From Symmachiella macrocystis (GTDB lineage: Bacteria > Planctomycetota > Planctomycetia > Planctomycetales > Planctomycetaceae), in contig NZ_SJPP01000001.1 in the NCBI RefSeq assembly GCF_007860075.1, positions 3,941,490 to 4,005,489 on the forward strand: a stretch of DNA of 64,000 nt, given 5' to 3'. Shown here one piece after another: positions 1 through 8,900 of this stretch (position 1 is the first letter of the stretch; every line of letters begins with the position of its first letter). A program made the position numbers and the translations under genes. The notes beneath the pieces were generated by a model. It saw only the letters and a list, made by a program, of their open reading frames with translations. It was not told the origin of the DNA and ran no database searches.

Positions 1-196
1 CCCGCGCGACGCGGACTGTTTCGAGGGCACCGACCGCTTAATCAGCAAGCTCTCCTCGTCGGGCATCCTTTATGAAAAGGACCTGACTACCTCTGCTGGG
101 GGGCACAGTTGGGAGTACTTTAACCACATTGCGCCGGCAACGGTGGAGTTCTTATTCCGGCGGCTGGAACGAGAACGTTTGAAGTTTCGCGACTAA
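1..196 (+). CDS. C-terminal fragment of an alpha/beta-hydrolase esterase
   Basis: This is the last 64 residues of a gene that begins before the window, read in the frame starting at base 2 and ending at a TAA stop. The segment GGHSWEYF is followed by a hydrophobic helix and a basic end. That pattern is typical of the catalytic-histidine region of esterase-D or enterochelin-esterase type hydrolases (GGH-x-W near the C-terminus). The nucleophilic serine and the acid would lie upstream and cannot be seen, so the substrate is unknown. The gene converges on the large lipopolysaccharide-export-like gene, with about 12 bases between their stops. Confidence 0.6.
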   Translation, partial: PRDADCFEGTDRLISKLSSSGILYEKDLTTSAGGHSWEYFNHIAPATVEFLFRRLERERLKFRD

Positions 197-208
197 CCGG
201 CCTACCGG

Positions 209-3200
209 TCAGTACCCTCCACCTAGCGAGGCTCCGTTGATGATCCGAGCCTCTCCCGTCAACTCATTGACGATGACTTGCTGCCCTTGGTAATGAAAAT
301 CGCGTTTTCCCTGAAAGCGTTCTCGCACCCAAACCTCCGCGAATCCATGTTTGGGGGCAGTTCGCAGCGTGTATTGTTCGCTGGAACCATCATAGGTGAC
401 CTCGTCGGCCCGTCCCCAATATTTTTGTCCGTCCAGTCGGGCATTGCCGGTGGCCAACAGAGTGATGTAGGGCTTGGACGATTGATCCGCGGCAGCCAAT
501 CTCCGCAATCGCAACGTATCGGACGCTAGCATGCCCCCCATCTCCGGCAAGTCATCGGGATCGATCACTTGCGTGGGGCGTTTGACAGGCCCATAAACCA
601 CGACGACGTCATCGTGGAATTTCGTCATGGCCGAGCTATTGGAATCGCTGAAACTGGAGACGTTGCCGTCCATGTGGCCACGGAAGGTGATTTTTGTGTA
701 TTTCCATTCCTGCACGTCACCCGAACGGACGGAGCGGTTCGAGGATGCTGAAATTCCCGGCCCCAGCGCCCCTCCCTTGCCGTTGTCCCGCCGCCAAGAT
801 TCCATCCAACCGCCGCCCGAACTGGTCATTTCTCCGGTCACCTGATTCATCGCCAGTTCAAAAATTTCACCGCGATGGGTTCCGACGAGCAAGTTCCCCT
901 CGAATTGTTTGCTATTCATCTGGACGCCATCGCGGCAGATGACTTTACGAATTTCTGCCACCTGTCGCGGATCACCATCCCGCTCAATCAGCGAAATGCG
1001 ATTGGTGAGTTCAACGTCCATCTGCCCGCACGTCAGTTCACTGTCCTCAAGCACGATCCGCACGTTGTCATAAAACCGTGCATGTAACCCGTCGAACGTC
1101 ATGCGTTCCTTCCACCACACGGTGAGCAATTCCGGCGTTTTCAATTCTTGGCCATCCAGCCGGTTTGAGACCGGTCGCTGCATCAGCCCCGCTCCCCCGA
1201 CCTGAATACGATTCTCACGTCGATTGGTGAAGATCTCCATTCCTTCGACGTGCATGCCTTTATCACGCAGGTGAGCACGCATTTCCGGCGTGTGATCGTC
1301 CGCAGGTGTGCCTTCGATCCAAATCTTCTGATGATCGTTGGTCATATCTTCGTTATGGATCGTCATTTTGTGACAATCGATGGTCAGCGGCTCATCACCG
1401 TTTTTGTGCTCCTGGATAATGGACACATGCCCGACAGTACGCAATTCAGAGACATGGTGCTCCTCGCCTTCGCGGATAACGCGAATTTGAATCCGGTCGG
1501 CATCGATACTATAGGGTTCTTGTTTGCTGACAGGCGGTCGGCGTTGTTGTTGCGGAGCAGCGGCCTTGTCAGGACTGGCTTGAGCGTCGAGCGCGTCGGC
1601 GGAGATTTCATCTTCTGTGGAGGCCAATGCTTGACCGCGACCGTGGTTCGTCAAACGGCGAGGCGGCTGCGATGCCTTGCTGGCCGCCGTGGTCTGACGA
1701 ATTGGCCCGCGCTGCCTGTTTTGTGGACGCTGATAATTCAACTTGACGAGCCGTTCTCGTGCCGCGGGTGTAGTCAACGCGGTCTCGTCGACTCGAGGGA
1801 TCTTACCTTCCTCGAACCAGACCTCTAGCTTTTTGGTACTGCCGGACATTTCCGGATCTCTGGCAGCAAAGACCACATTGGTGCGCGCCATGAGTCGCTG
1901 GATTTTTATATTTCGACTTGAACCGAATGCATCCTCGTCGACCCGCGCTGTTTTCGCTGTGCGCGGAGTCTCGTCTTCTTCCAACCAAATTCTAATGAGT
2001 TCCCCTTCAATCCCCATTTTATTCGCCTGAAGCAAGCGGGCGCCTTCTTGGAACTCCAGAATATCTTGGTTCGATTTCGGATCGGGCCGTTTCCAAATCT
2101 GCTTCTGCCACTCGGCACGATAAGCAACTTGGTGCGTGTCAGGGTCACTGGACGTCATAAAGCCCACACCCCGGCCCAGGATGGAGATGATTTCGTTGTT
2201 CTCGTCTTGGTTGATCGTCAATTCCGGACAGTAGAAATCGTTGTTTTTCTGACGAACGTGGACCCGATGACCGTCCTTCATGACGATTTGTTTTTCGTCG
2301 CCGTCGTAAGTCAATTCCTGCATCGTCGCATTCACGTTATTGTGTTGGGACTTCAGTAAGACACGCTTGCCTGTCGCTAAGAGCCGACTGAACTCCCGCT
2401 TTGAGGATTTCTTTTTGCGCGGTGGAGACGCATCCGATTCCTCGGCAGGCTGTTGAACGATTTTTTTGGCTTCGCGGAAAACGATATGCAGCATATCGCT
2501 ATCCAAGGTATCGTTGCCCTCCAGTGTACGGCGAATGACTTTGACAACTTCGCTAAAAGAGACCGTGTTCGATATCATGTCAAACACAAACGGACCGTCG
2601 CTGTTAATTTGCACCCGCTCGTCCGGTTGCCCCGGGCGGTTGCCCTCTTTGAGCAAATGCATTTCGACATGGTCACGCAAGCGGATCGTATGGATTCCTG
2701 CGATTGCCGGTTTATCACGGCTGTCCGTCTTGTTATCGGGAATCAGCTTCAGCTCCAACCCGTGGCCGGTCCCGCGATGACCGTCGTATTCAAAGACGAC
2801 CTTGTCGTCGCTCCACGCTAATGGTGACGCATCACCCGCATTGGCGAATTGTGGATTCAGTGGAGGATTTTCTTGAAAGAAAAAGTTGCGCCCCCGTGCC
2901 CACAAGCCTTGGGGCCCGCGGATTTCGTACACGCCTTTCAACGCCCCGCCAACAATCCGTCCCGGATTGTAATTCGTCGATTCAAAACCTTTTTCGAATT
3001 GCAGCACGGCCGAACGGCTCACCAGTGTATAGGGTGGCTCGCTCGGGTCGTCTTCGTTGATGACGACCATCGCAAATGGAGTGAATTCAATTTCCCCTTT
3101 GGTGCCATTCGTACCAGGACCGTTCGAAGGCGCTTCAGGTTTTCGTTCCCATTTCTCAGTAAAGATAAACCGGTTGCCGTCATGGAATTGATACAGCGCA

Positions 3201-3409
3201 TCCCAGGCCCATTTTGAATTTGGCAGATGCTTGGTCGAAATCTCATTCCGTTGCCCGCGTTTGCCAGGTTGATCAACTTTTGCCTTCACTTGCTTTTTAA
3301 CGACCGGCATCTCCCGCTGCACCATCGGCGTGACGCACAGCGCATACAACCCATATGCGCCGCACAAGCAGCCGGTGGCCAAAATGGTGATCGCCAGACG
3401 TTTAAACAA
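209..3409 (-). CDS. giant LptA/LptC-like (OstA-type) envelope protein
   Basis: The 1066-residue protein has one N-terminal hydrophobic segment (about residues 4-27) and then a long soluble, beta-rich, probably periplasmic part. Several segments resemble the OstA/LptA repeat style, where short strands alternate with 'DADRI', 'GHVSI' or 'GNARL' turns: around residues 640-720, 790-850 and at the C-terminus (about 980-1060). A basic, low-complexity stretch lies near 560-630. E. coli LptC and LptA are each under 200 residues, so this protein is about five times larger. The upstream gene, 48 bases away and co-directional, is kdsD; in E. coli kdsD is also followed by lptC and lptA. I infer a role in carrying lipopolysaccharide across the periplasm. 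The start is TTG, preceded by AGGA six bases upstream. The family call rests on motif style and neighbourhood, not on a search. Confidence 0.6.
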   Translation of the reverse strand: MFKRLAITILATGCLCGAYGLYALCVTPMVQREMPVVKKQVKAKVDQPGKRGQRNEISTKHLPNSKWAWDALYQFHDGNRFIFTEKWERKPEAPSNGPGTNGTKGEIEFTPFAMVVINEDDPSEPPYTLVSRSAVLQFEKGFESTNYNPGRIVGGALKGVYEIRGPQGLWARGRNFFFQENPPLNPQFANAGDASPLAWSDDKVVFEYDGHRGTGHGLELKLIPDNKTDSRDKPAIAGIHTIRLRDHVEMHLLKEGNRPGQPDERVQINSDGPFVFDMISNTVSFSEVVKVIRRTLEGNDTLDSDMLHIVFREAKKIVQQPAEESDASPPRKKKSSKREFSRLLATGKRVLLKSQHNNVNATMQELTYDGDEKQIVMKDGHRVHVRQKNNDFYCPELTINQDENNEIISILGRGVGFMTSSDPDTHQVAYRAEWQKQIWKRPDPKSNQDILEFQEGARLLQANKMGIEGELIRIWLEEDETPRTAKTARVDEDAFGSSRNIKIQRLMARTNVVFAARDPEMSGSTKKLEVWFEEGKIPRVDETALTTPAARERLVKLNYQRPQNRQRGPIRQTTAASKASQPPRRLTNHGRGQALASTEDEISADALDAQASPDKAAAPQQQRRPPVSKQEPYSIDADRIQIRVIREGEEHHVSELRTVGHVSIIQEHKNGDEPLTIDCHKMTIHNEDMTNDHQKIWIEGTPADDHTPEMRAHLRDKGMHVEGMEIFTNRRENRIQVGGAGLMQRPVSNRLDGQELKTPELLTVWWKERMTFDGLHARFYDNVRIVLEDSELTCGQMDVELTNRISLIERDGDPRQVAEIRKVICRDGVQMNSKQFEGNLLVGTHRGEIFELAMNQVTGEMTSSGGGWMESWRRDNGKGGALGPGISASSNRSVRSGDVQEWKYTKITFRGHMDGNVSSFSDSNSSAMTKFHDDVVVVYGPVKRPTQVIDPDDLPEMGGMLASDTLRLRRLAAADQSSKPYITLLATGNARLDGQKYWGRADEVTYDGSSEQYTLRTAPKHGFAEVWVRERFQGKRDFHYQGQQVIVNELTGEARIINGASLGGGY

Positions 3410-3457
3410 AGCAGTTCCTAAATGATTCGTTAAGGGGTGTTCGTGCGAATGAAACCG

Positions 3458-4486
3458 TCAGGCGGGGCGGGCGGCGACATCCGGCAGCAAACCGATGACG
3501 TCCGTAATGTCGATGAGTCCCACCGGGCAACCCTCAGGATCGACGACCGGCAATTCACTGATGCGTCGCTGCGAGAGTATCGCAAGCGCATCAGTCAGCA
3601 TGGCATCAGCAGTAATCGTAACCGGTCGCCGCGTCATGACGTTGCTGATCGGTTGATCAAGTTGTTCGTCGGCGCGTTGTTCTAACAGCCGCGCCAAATC
3701 GCTATCCGTAAAAATTCCCGTCAAGCCGCCGTCGGCATCGACCAACATCACCGCACCGGTGCGGCGTTCTGGACGACTAAGACCGACCAACACGTCGCGA
3801 ATCGATCGCGTCTCGTTGGAAATCCGCAAATCTGTACCGTGTCGCATGGTTTCCGCGACTGTTTTAAGCCGGTTGCCCAAACTTCCGCCTGGATGAAACC
3901 GGGCGAAATCTTGGGGGGTGAATCCTCGTTCTTCGCTAAGCACAATCGCCAGCGCGTCGCCCACGGCCAACATGGCCGTTGTGCTATTCGTCGGGGCAAG
4001 TTTTAGTTGCCCCGCTTCGCCCACAGGTCCTAACGACAACGTAATATCGGACGCCGCAGCCAAGGTACTAGTTTCTCGCCCGGTAATGGCAATCAAGTGG
4101 GTTGGCATTGATTTCAGATGGTGAATCAACTGGCAGATTTCATCCGTTTCGCCGCTGTTGGACAAAGCTAAGACGACATCGCCACCATGCAAGCACCCCA
4201 GGTCGCCGTGTACCGCTTCGGCGGGATGCAAAAACTGTGCGGGTGTGCCGGTCGACGACAACGTGGCGGCAATCTTCTGCCCGATCCACCCCGCCTTGCC
4301 CATGCCGGTCACCACGACGCGACCGGTGCATGCCAATATCGTCTCGACCGCGTGCGAAAACTGAACCGACAAATTCTCAGCCACACAATTGAGCGCAGTA
4401 GCTTCCTCACGAATAATCTGTTTTCCCGCGCGAAGCCGCGCCACCTCGACGGTGGGGATGACTAATGCGGGTTGTAACGCGCTCAT
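3458..4486 (-). CDS. kdsD: D-arabinose-5-phosphate isomerase (KdsD/KpsF family)
   Basis: This enzyme converts D-ribulose 5-phosphate to D-arabinose 5-phosphate, the first step towards Kdo in the lipopolysaccharide core, in the cytoplasm. The protein has 342 residues (E. coli KdsD has 328). An N-terminal SIS domain carries GMGKAGWIG (about 61-69), the TLSSTGTPA segment and HPAEAVHGDLG. Two C-terminal CBS domains follow (about 215-340), with 'GIFTDSDLARLL' and 'GLIDITDVIGLLP' as their typical ends. The frame is open further upstream, but the ATG at 4486 matches the family start and has AAGGA nine bases before it. The gene lies just upstream of, and is probably co-transcribed with, the LptA/LptC-like gene. 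Confidence 0.93.
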   Translation of the reverse strand: MSALQPALVIPTVEVARLRAGKQIIREEATALNCVAENLSVQFSHAVETILACTGRVVVTGMGKAGWIGQKIAATLSSTGTPAQFLHPAEAVHGDLGCLHGGDVVLALSNSGETDEICQLIHHLKSMPTHLIAITGRETSTLAAASDITLSLGPVGEAGQLKLAPTNSTTAMLAVGDALAIVLSEERGFTPQDFARFHPGGSLGNRLKTVAETMRHGTDLRISNETRSIRDVLVGLSRPERRTGAVMLVDADGGLTGIFTDSDLARLLEQRADEQLDQPISNVMTRRPVTITADAMLTDALAILSQRRISELPVVDPEGCPVGLIDITDVIGLLPDVAARPA

Positions 4487-4935
4487 GCGGGTCGTCCTTG
4501 ACCAAAAATGAGAGCAAGCCCAGCGTGGGATGGCTTGGCATGGGATAGTTGAGACGGGGCGGGAGTATATCGGTCGCACGGAAACCGGTCAATGTGGTCT
4601 TGCTGGCGGTCCTGTCTTGTAACACCTGTCTGTGAAAGAGGTTGTAGCACGCGTATGTTCGTCGGTCCTCACAAGTTGTCCGATCATGCGCTATCTCAAT
4701 TTCGCGGCGGCGTCTCAAAACTTCCCACCGGTCCTAACGATTTTTCCGCACAGGAAATAAACGAGCCGTTGTGTCGGTCCCAGGCGGCACGATTTCAGAG
4801 ACGCGTGCATTGATACTGACTCGCTGTCGCTACAATTTTTGATTCGACTTTCCGCCCGTACGTATGCCTATAATGGAACTGACACCACTCTCTTTTTTTG
4901 TCATCTCTCAACGCTTCAGCAATCGGTGAATCTCC
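4487..4935. other. intergenic region between divergent kdsD and ppk2
   Basis: These 449 bases hold no ORF with coding character on either strand. The region must contain the promoters of the divergent kdsD and ppk2 genes. A TATAAT hexamer at 4869-4874 is the only promoter-like signal I can point to. Confidence 0.6.
4844..4874 (+). promoter_or_regulatory. candidate sigma-70-type promoter of ppk2
   Basis: A perfect TATAAT (4869-4874) lies 62 bases before the ppk2 ATG. A weak -35 match, TTCGAC at 4844-4849, gives a rather long 19-base spacer. This is a sequence match only; one hexamer can occur by chance. Confidence 0.3.
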
Positions 4936-5823
4936 ATGGCGACCAAACCATCTCAATCCGAATTTCAAGAGGAAAACGGCGCGCCCCGTCTTGAAGAAAA
5001 AATCCCGCATCCTCAGTCGGCCGATGGTCCCTATCCCTACGACAAAAAATTAAAAGCCAAAAAATACGACAAGTTGCTGCTGGCACTGCAGATCGAATTA
5101 ATGAAGGTCCAAAAATGGGTGCTGGACGCCAATCAAAAGATCGCCATCGTGTTTGAGGGCCGGGATGCTGCCGGGAAAGGGGGCACAATCAAGCGGTTCT
5201 TGCAACACCTCAATCCTCGCTTGGCTCGCGTTGTCGCTCTCCCGAAACCAACCGAAGCCCAGTTGGGGCAATGGTACTTTCAACGTTACGTGGCACACCT
5301 TCCCACCCGCGGAGAGATCGCGTTTTTCGATCGTTCCTGGTACAACCGCGCGGGGGTCGAACCGGTGATGGGGTATTGCACTCCCGAAGACTACCAACGC
5401 TTCATCCACCAGGCGCCGGAATTCGAAGCGGCACAAATTGCCAGCGGATTGCACCTCTTCAAATTCTGGTTCGACGTCAGCCGCAAAGAACAACGCCGCC
5501 GCATTGAATCCCGCCAGGAGGATCCGCTCAAGCATTGGAAGCTCAGCCCGATGGATTATGAAGCGATGCAGCGTTGGGACGATTACACCAAAGCCCGCGA
5601 CGGCATGTTTCTATTCACCGACACCCACCATGCCCCCTGGACGATCATCCGCTCCGACGACAAACGCCGCGCCCGCATCGGCGCCATGCAGGAGTTTTTG
5701 AACCGGCTGCCTTATCCTGACAAAAACGAATCAATCGCCGTAGCACCCGACCCGCTCATCGTCGGCCCCGTCTCAACCATGCTACCGCTGGAAGGCCGTT
5801 TCATGTTCGCTGAACAGAAGTGA
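4936..5823 (+). CDS. ppk2: polyphosphate kinase 2 (PPK2) family protein
   Basis: PPK2 enzymes transfer phosphate between polyphosphate and nucleoside di- or monophosphates in the cytoplasm, supporting energy storage and nucleotide balance. The 295 residues contain the PPK2 P-loop FEGRDAAGKGG (about 73-83), the Walker B-like DRSWYNRAGVEPVMGY (about 132-147) and the lid segment with 'RRIESRQEDPLKHWK'. Length and motifs fit a single-domain PPK2; which nucleotide it prefers cannot be decided by eye. The gene stands alone, with a possible promoter 60 bases upstream and a dispersed repeat starting seven bases after the stop. Confidence 0.92.
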   Translation: MATKPSQSEFQEENGAPRLEEKIPHPQSADGPYPYDKKLKAKKYDKLLLALQIELMKVQKWVLDANQKIAIVFEGRDAAGKGGTIKRFLQHLNPRLARVVALPKPTEAQLGQWYFQRYVAHLPTRGEIAFFDRSWYNRAGVEPVMGYCTPEDYQRFIHQAPEFEAAQIASGLHLFKFWFDVSRKEQRRRIESRQEDPLKHWKLSPMDYEAMQRWDDYTKARDGMFLFTDTHHAPWTIIRSDDKRRARIGAMQEFLNRLPYPDKNESIAVAPDPLIVGPVSTMLPLEGRFMFAEQK

Positions 5824-5829
5824 AGAGTA

Positions 5830-5860
5830 GACGTGAGGATTGAGGAGACAGGCGTGAGGG
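5830..5860 (+). repeat. stop-codon-associated repeat, copy 1
   Basis: The motif runs GTGAGG-ATTGAGGAGACAGGCGTGAGG and starts seven bases after the ppk2 stop. It reads in the gene's direction. Related copies follow moaB (53289-53317) and gatB (56434-56470), also in gene orientation. Confidence 0.6.
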
Positions 5861-5862
5861 AA

Positions 5863-6079
5863 TGTAGGGTGCGCCGCGACGCACCTTTCTTTGCAGGACG
5901 ATAGATTGTCCCCACGAACCAATTCGCCGCACACCTGTTGCTGAAATGGATTTAGCGACAGAGCTTGAGTGATCGTTCCCCGTTTGTCTCTTGTTCACTA
6001 TCTGGATTGCGTTTACCGTGCGCGATTGGGAGAACACACCTTTCTTGTGCGAGAAAGGTGCGTCACGACGCATGCTACA
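5863..6079. repeat. inverted doublet of the GGTGCGTC..GACGCACC palindrome
   Basis: Arm 5863-5890 reads TGTAGGGTGCGCCGCGACGC followed by ACCTTTCT. Arm 6052-6079 is its inverted copy with a few changes, ending in CATGCTACA. Each arm is itself a palindrome around GCG-TCGCGA-CGC. About 160 bases lie between the arms and contain no gene. A further hairpin (CACCTTTCT 6037-6045 with AGAAAGGTG 6052-6060) overlaps the second arm. Single copies occur at 6571-6593 and 25571-25593. Confidence 0.75.
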
Positions 6080-6110
6080 AAACTAAAACTCTTTCTGGAG
6101 ACGGTGGTCT

Positions 6111-6497
6111 ATGCCGACGTTGATCAACCAACCGACCGTTGTTGAAGCAGCAGGGAATTTGCCCAAGGAAATTCAGGAATTCGCTGGGCGGGTGAACACG
6201 GGGCAATCGGATGTGAGCGTCGCCCGAATGGTTTCGCCGGCCGGTTGGGTGGAACCGGGACAGCGACCGCAGTTTCAAGAAATCTCCGTCGTGATTCGCG
6301 GTACGTTGCACGTCGAACACGAAACCGGGGAGTTAGATGTCCAGGTCGGCCAAGCCGTTGTGGCACAGCCGGGGGAATGGGTGCGGTATAGCACGCCGGG
6401 TGAGGGCGGAGCGGAGTACATCGCCGTTTGCCTACCGGCATTTTCTCCCGACACCGTACACCGCGACTCGGCTTGCGATTCACCGCCGCCGTCTTAG
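6111..6497 (+). CDS. small cupin-fold protein
   Basis: The 128-residue cytoplasmic protein has the pattern of a single cupin barrel. 'PGQRPQFQEISVVIRGTLHVEHE' resembles cupin motif 1 with reduced metal ligands, followed by 'VQVGQAVVAQPGEWVRYSTPGEGGAEYIAVCLPAF' as motif 2. Most of the classic histidines are missing, so metal binding and catalysis are uncertain; it could be a sensor or a lyase-like cupin. It has its own ATG about 30 bases after the inverted repeat doublet. No operon partner is evident, because ruvA follows after 127 bases that contain another palindrome. Confidence 0.7.
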   Translation: MPTLINQPTVVEAAGNLPKEIQEFAGRVNTGQSDVSVARMVSPAGWVEPGQRPQFQEISVVIRGTLHVEHETGELDVQVGQAVVAQPGEWVRYSTPGEGGAEYIAVCLPAFSPDTVHRDSACDSPPPS

Positions 6498-6570
6498 AAT
6501 GCCAGTCGCATCGTAATCTTTTTGTATCGCTTATATGGGCGAGGGCAAATTATACGTACTAAGCGACAAT

Positions 6571-6593
6571 GGTGCGTCATGACGCATCCTACA
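6571..6593. repeat. single copy of the GGTGCGTC..GACGCA palindrome
   Basis: GGTGCGTCATGACGCATCCTACA contains the perfect 14-base palindrome TGCGTCATGACGCA. It belongs to the family seen at 5863-6079 and lies about 30 bases before ruvA. Confidence 0.7.
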
Positions 6594-6624
6594 CACGCGG
6601 CACAGCATACTAGAGGGAACGACA

Positions 6625-7245
6625 TTGAGAACCAAAATTACCGGTCCGTTGGTGCGGCTTTCTGCTGGGGAAGCGACGATTGCCGTGGGGGCGTTTGAAT
6701 ATGAAGTCTTCATTCCCGAATTCGTGCGACGACAGTTGCAGTCGAAAATTGGTGAAGAAGTCAGCTTAAAGACCATCGAATACATCGAAGGCAATCCGCA
6801 AAAAGGCCGCCTTACGCCGCGACTGATCGGATTTGCCAACGACGTCGAGCGGGAGTTCTTCGACGCGATTTGTTCCGTCGACGGCGTGGGCGTCAAAAAG
6901 GCGTTGCGGGCGATCGTCCGACCGGTTCGCGAAGTGGCGACCGCTATTGAGGAACAAGACGTCAAACAACTCAGCGCGCTACCCGGCATCGGCCCGGCGG
7001 TCGCCGAACGCATCGTCGCCAAACTGCGTCGCAAGATGGCGAAATTCGCACTGATGATCGAACGCGACTTCCCCGACGACAAGAGCACCGACGGCGACAT
7101 CCTCACCGAGGCCTACGAAGCCCTGCTCAGCCTAGGACACTCCACCGCCGACGCCCGTCTGAAAATCGAAACGGTCGCCGAAAGCGGCAAGAAGTTCAAA
7201 TCGATCGAGGACTTGCTGGCGGAGGTGTATCGGCAGCAGAAGTGA
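6625..7245 (+). CDS. ruvA: Holliday junction branch migration protein RuvA
   Basis: RuvA binds four-way DNA junctions as a tetramer and loads the RuvB motor during recombinational repair. The 206 residues (E. coli RuvA has 203) show the N-terminal OB-fold beginning 'KITGPLVRL'. Two helix-hairpin-helix motifs follow: '[13 protein letters not shown]' (about 92-104) and '[17 protein letters not shown]' (about 119-135). The small C-terminal domain III, which contacts RuvB, comes last (about 155-206). The start is TTG, supported by AGAGGG about seven bases upstream and by the position where RuvA proteins normally begin. ruvB and ruvC are not adjacent. Confidence 0.94.
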   Translation: MRTKITGPLVRLSAGEATIAVGAFEYEVFIPEFVRRQLQSKIGEEVSLKTIEYIEGNPQKGRLTPRLIGFANDVEREFFDAICSVDGVGVKKALRAIVRPVREVATAIEEQDVKQLSALPGIGPAVAERIVAKLRRKMAKFALMIERDFPDDKSTDGDILTEAYEALLSLGHSTADARLKIETVAESGKKFKSIEDLLAEVYRQQK

Positions 7246-7256
7246 TGCTGTGTAGA

Positions 7257-7392
7257 TTCACCACGGAGGCACGGAGACGGAAAGAGGCTGTAGGCTTTAG
7301 ACCGTAGTCCATAGGAATAGCATTGGCAATCCAACCCGAAAGCCTACGGTCTATAGCCTATGGTCTAGTAAACTCTGTGCCTCCGTGGTGAA
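7257..7392. repeat. inverted doublet TTCACCACGGAGGCACGGAG with nested inverted repeat
   Basis: The outer arms are TTCACCACGGAGGCACGGAGA (7257-7277) and TCTGTGCCTCCGTGGTGAA (7374-7392). Inside them lies a second inverted pair, TAGGCTTTAGACCGTAG and CTACGGTCTATAGCCTA, with one mismatch in 17. The whole element could fold into a long hairpin. It fills the space between ruvA and the DUF1501 gene. A single related arm is at 58238-58257. Confidence 0.8.
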
Positions 7393-7481
7393 TATCTTTA
7401 TTCGCTTGCCCACCACACCAAAACCGCGAATAATGGTTCTTGAAGGTATGCGAACTCGGTTTGGTGAAAGGCGGAATCCCT

Positions 7482-8900
7482 GTGGCGATTGATCGACGCG
7501 AATTTCTGTGGCGGTATGGCGGTGGACTGGGCGGGATTGCGCTGGCGTCGTTGCTGGATCGCGACGGGCTGTTAGCGGAAACTTCCAGCGGACGCCTCGA
7601 GCCGATCATGCATCATCCGCCGCGTGCGAAGCGGGTCGTGCAGTTTTATATGTCGGGTGCTGCCAGCCAATGCGATCTGTTCGACTACAAGCCCGCGCTG
7701 CTCAAGAAAAATGGCGAGCCGTTTGATCCCGGCGAAAAGGTTGAGCTGTTCCAATCCAGCCCCGGCAAAGTCATGCAGTCCCCTTGGAAGTGGCGGGCGC
7801 ATGGTGAGTGCGGCAAGATGATCAGCGACATCGTCCCGCACATCGGCTCCTGCGCCGACGACATTGCCTTCGTGCATTCGATGGTCGCCAAATCCAACAT
7901 TCACGGCCCTGCCACATTGATGCAGGCGACCGGTTTTGTACTCCCCGGATTTCCCAGCGCCGGATCGTGGGTCCAATACGCACTGGGGAGTCTAAACGAC
8001 AATCTCCCCGCATTCGTCGTGCTGCCCGACAGTCGCGGTTTTGCGCCCTCAGGCCCGCAAAACTGGTCCGCTGGATTTTTGCCGGCATCGTATCAAGGCA
8101 CCATGATTCGCCCCTCGGCCAAAAACCCAATCTCCGATTTGTTTCCTCCCGAAGCAGGCTACGTGACCGCCGCTGGCGATGCCGCCGGGCAAGACGTACT
8201 TGCCAAACTCAATCAACGACATGCGGACCAACGGCCGGGCGATTCGCGTTTATCGGCCCGCATTCGTTCCTACGAATTGGCAGCCAAGCTACAAGTCAGC
8301 GCTCCGCAAGTATTGGACATCACCGAAGAGACCGCAGCGACGCAAAAACTCTACGGCGTGGACCAAACCGAGACCGCTGAAGTCGGCCGAAATTGTCTCG
8401 TTGCCCGGCGGATGCTGGAACGAGGCGTGCGGTTCGTACAGATTTGGAGCGGAGCAGACAACGGGCATCCGCGACGGAATTGGGATTCCCACGAAAACGT
8501 CGAGCGGGACCATGGCATCCTGGGCACCAGCATCGACAAACCAATCGCCGGGCTCATCAAAGACCTCAAACAGCGCGGCATGCTGGATGATACGATTATC
8601 CTCTGGACCACGGAATTCGGTCGCATGCCTTGCAGCCAAGGCAACGTGGGCCGTGACCACAACCCCTTCGGCTTTACCAATTGGTTGGCCGGCGGCGGGA
8701 TCAAAGGGGGCGTAACCTACGGAGCGACCGACGAATGGTCCTACAAAGCGGTCGAGGACCCGGCGTATTGTTACGACATCCATGCCACATTGTTGCACCT
8801 GCTAGGCATCGATCACGAGCGCCTCACCTTCCGCCACAACGGCATCGACCGCCGACTCACCGACGTCCACGGCCAAGTCATCAACAAAATCCTCGCCTAG
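7482..8900 (+). CDS. DUF1501 protein, Tat-exported (first of three)
   Basis: DUF1501 proteins belong to the alkaline-phosphatase/sulfatase superfamily and are abundant in planctomycetes, usually exported by the Tat system; their substrates are unknown. This copy (472 residues) begins with the Tat-like leader DRREFLWRYGGG. It contains the family blocks 'SGAASQCDLFDYKP' (GGPSQ is more usual), 'TEFGRMP' and 'GRDHNPFG', and a C-terminal 'LLHLLGIDHERLTFRHNG'. The frame is open from a TTG at 7440, but the GTG at 7482 has AAAGGCGGA just upstream and puts the twin arginines at residues 5-6. The usual DUF1549/DUF1553 cytochrome-like partner is not next to it. The stop overlaps the first base of an inverted repeat element. 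Confidence 0.9.
   Translation: MAIDRREFLWRYGGGLGGIALASLLDRDGLLAETSSGRLEPIMHHPPRAKRVVQFYMSGAASQCDLFDYKPALLKKNGEPFDPGEKVELFQSSPGKVMQSPWKWRAHGECGKMISDIVPHIGSCADDIAFVHSMVAKSNIHGPATLMQATGFVLPGFPSAGSWVQYALGSLNDNLPAFVVLPDSRGFAPSGPQNWSAGFLPASYQGTMIRPSAKNPISDLFPPEAGYVTAAGDAAGQDVLAKLNQRHADQRPGDSRLSARIRSYELAAKLQVSAPQVLDITEETAATQKLYGVDQTETAEVGRNCLVARRMLERGVRFVQIWSGADNGHPRRNWDSHENVERDHGILGTSIDKPIAGLIKDLKQRGMLDDTIILWTTEFGRMPCSQGNVGRDHNPFGFTNWLAGGGIKGGVTYGATDEWSYKAVEDPAYCYDIHATLLHLLGIDHERLTFRHNGIDRRLTDVHGQVINKILA

Noticed and set aside
1250-1828. 192-codon plus-strand frame inside the LptA-like gene
   Set aside because: Antisense shadow with no start signal and biased composition.
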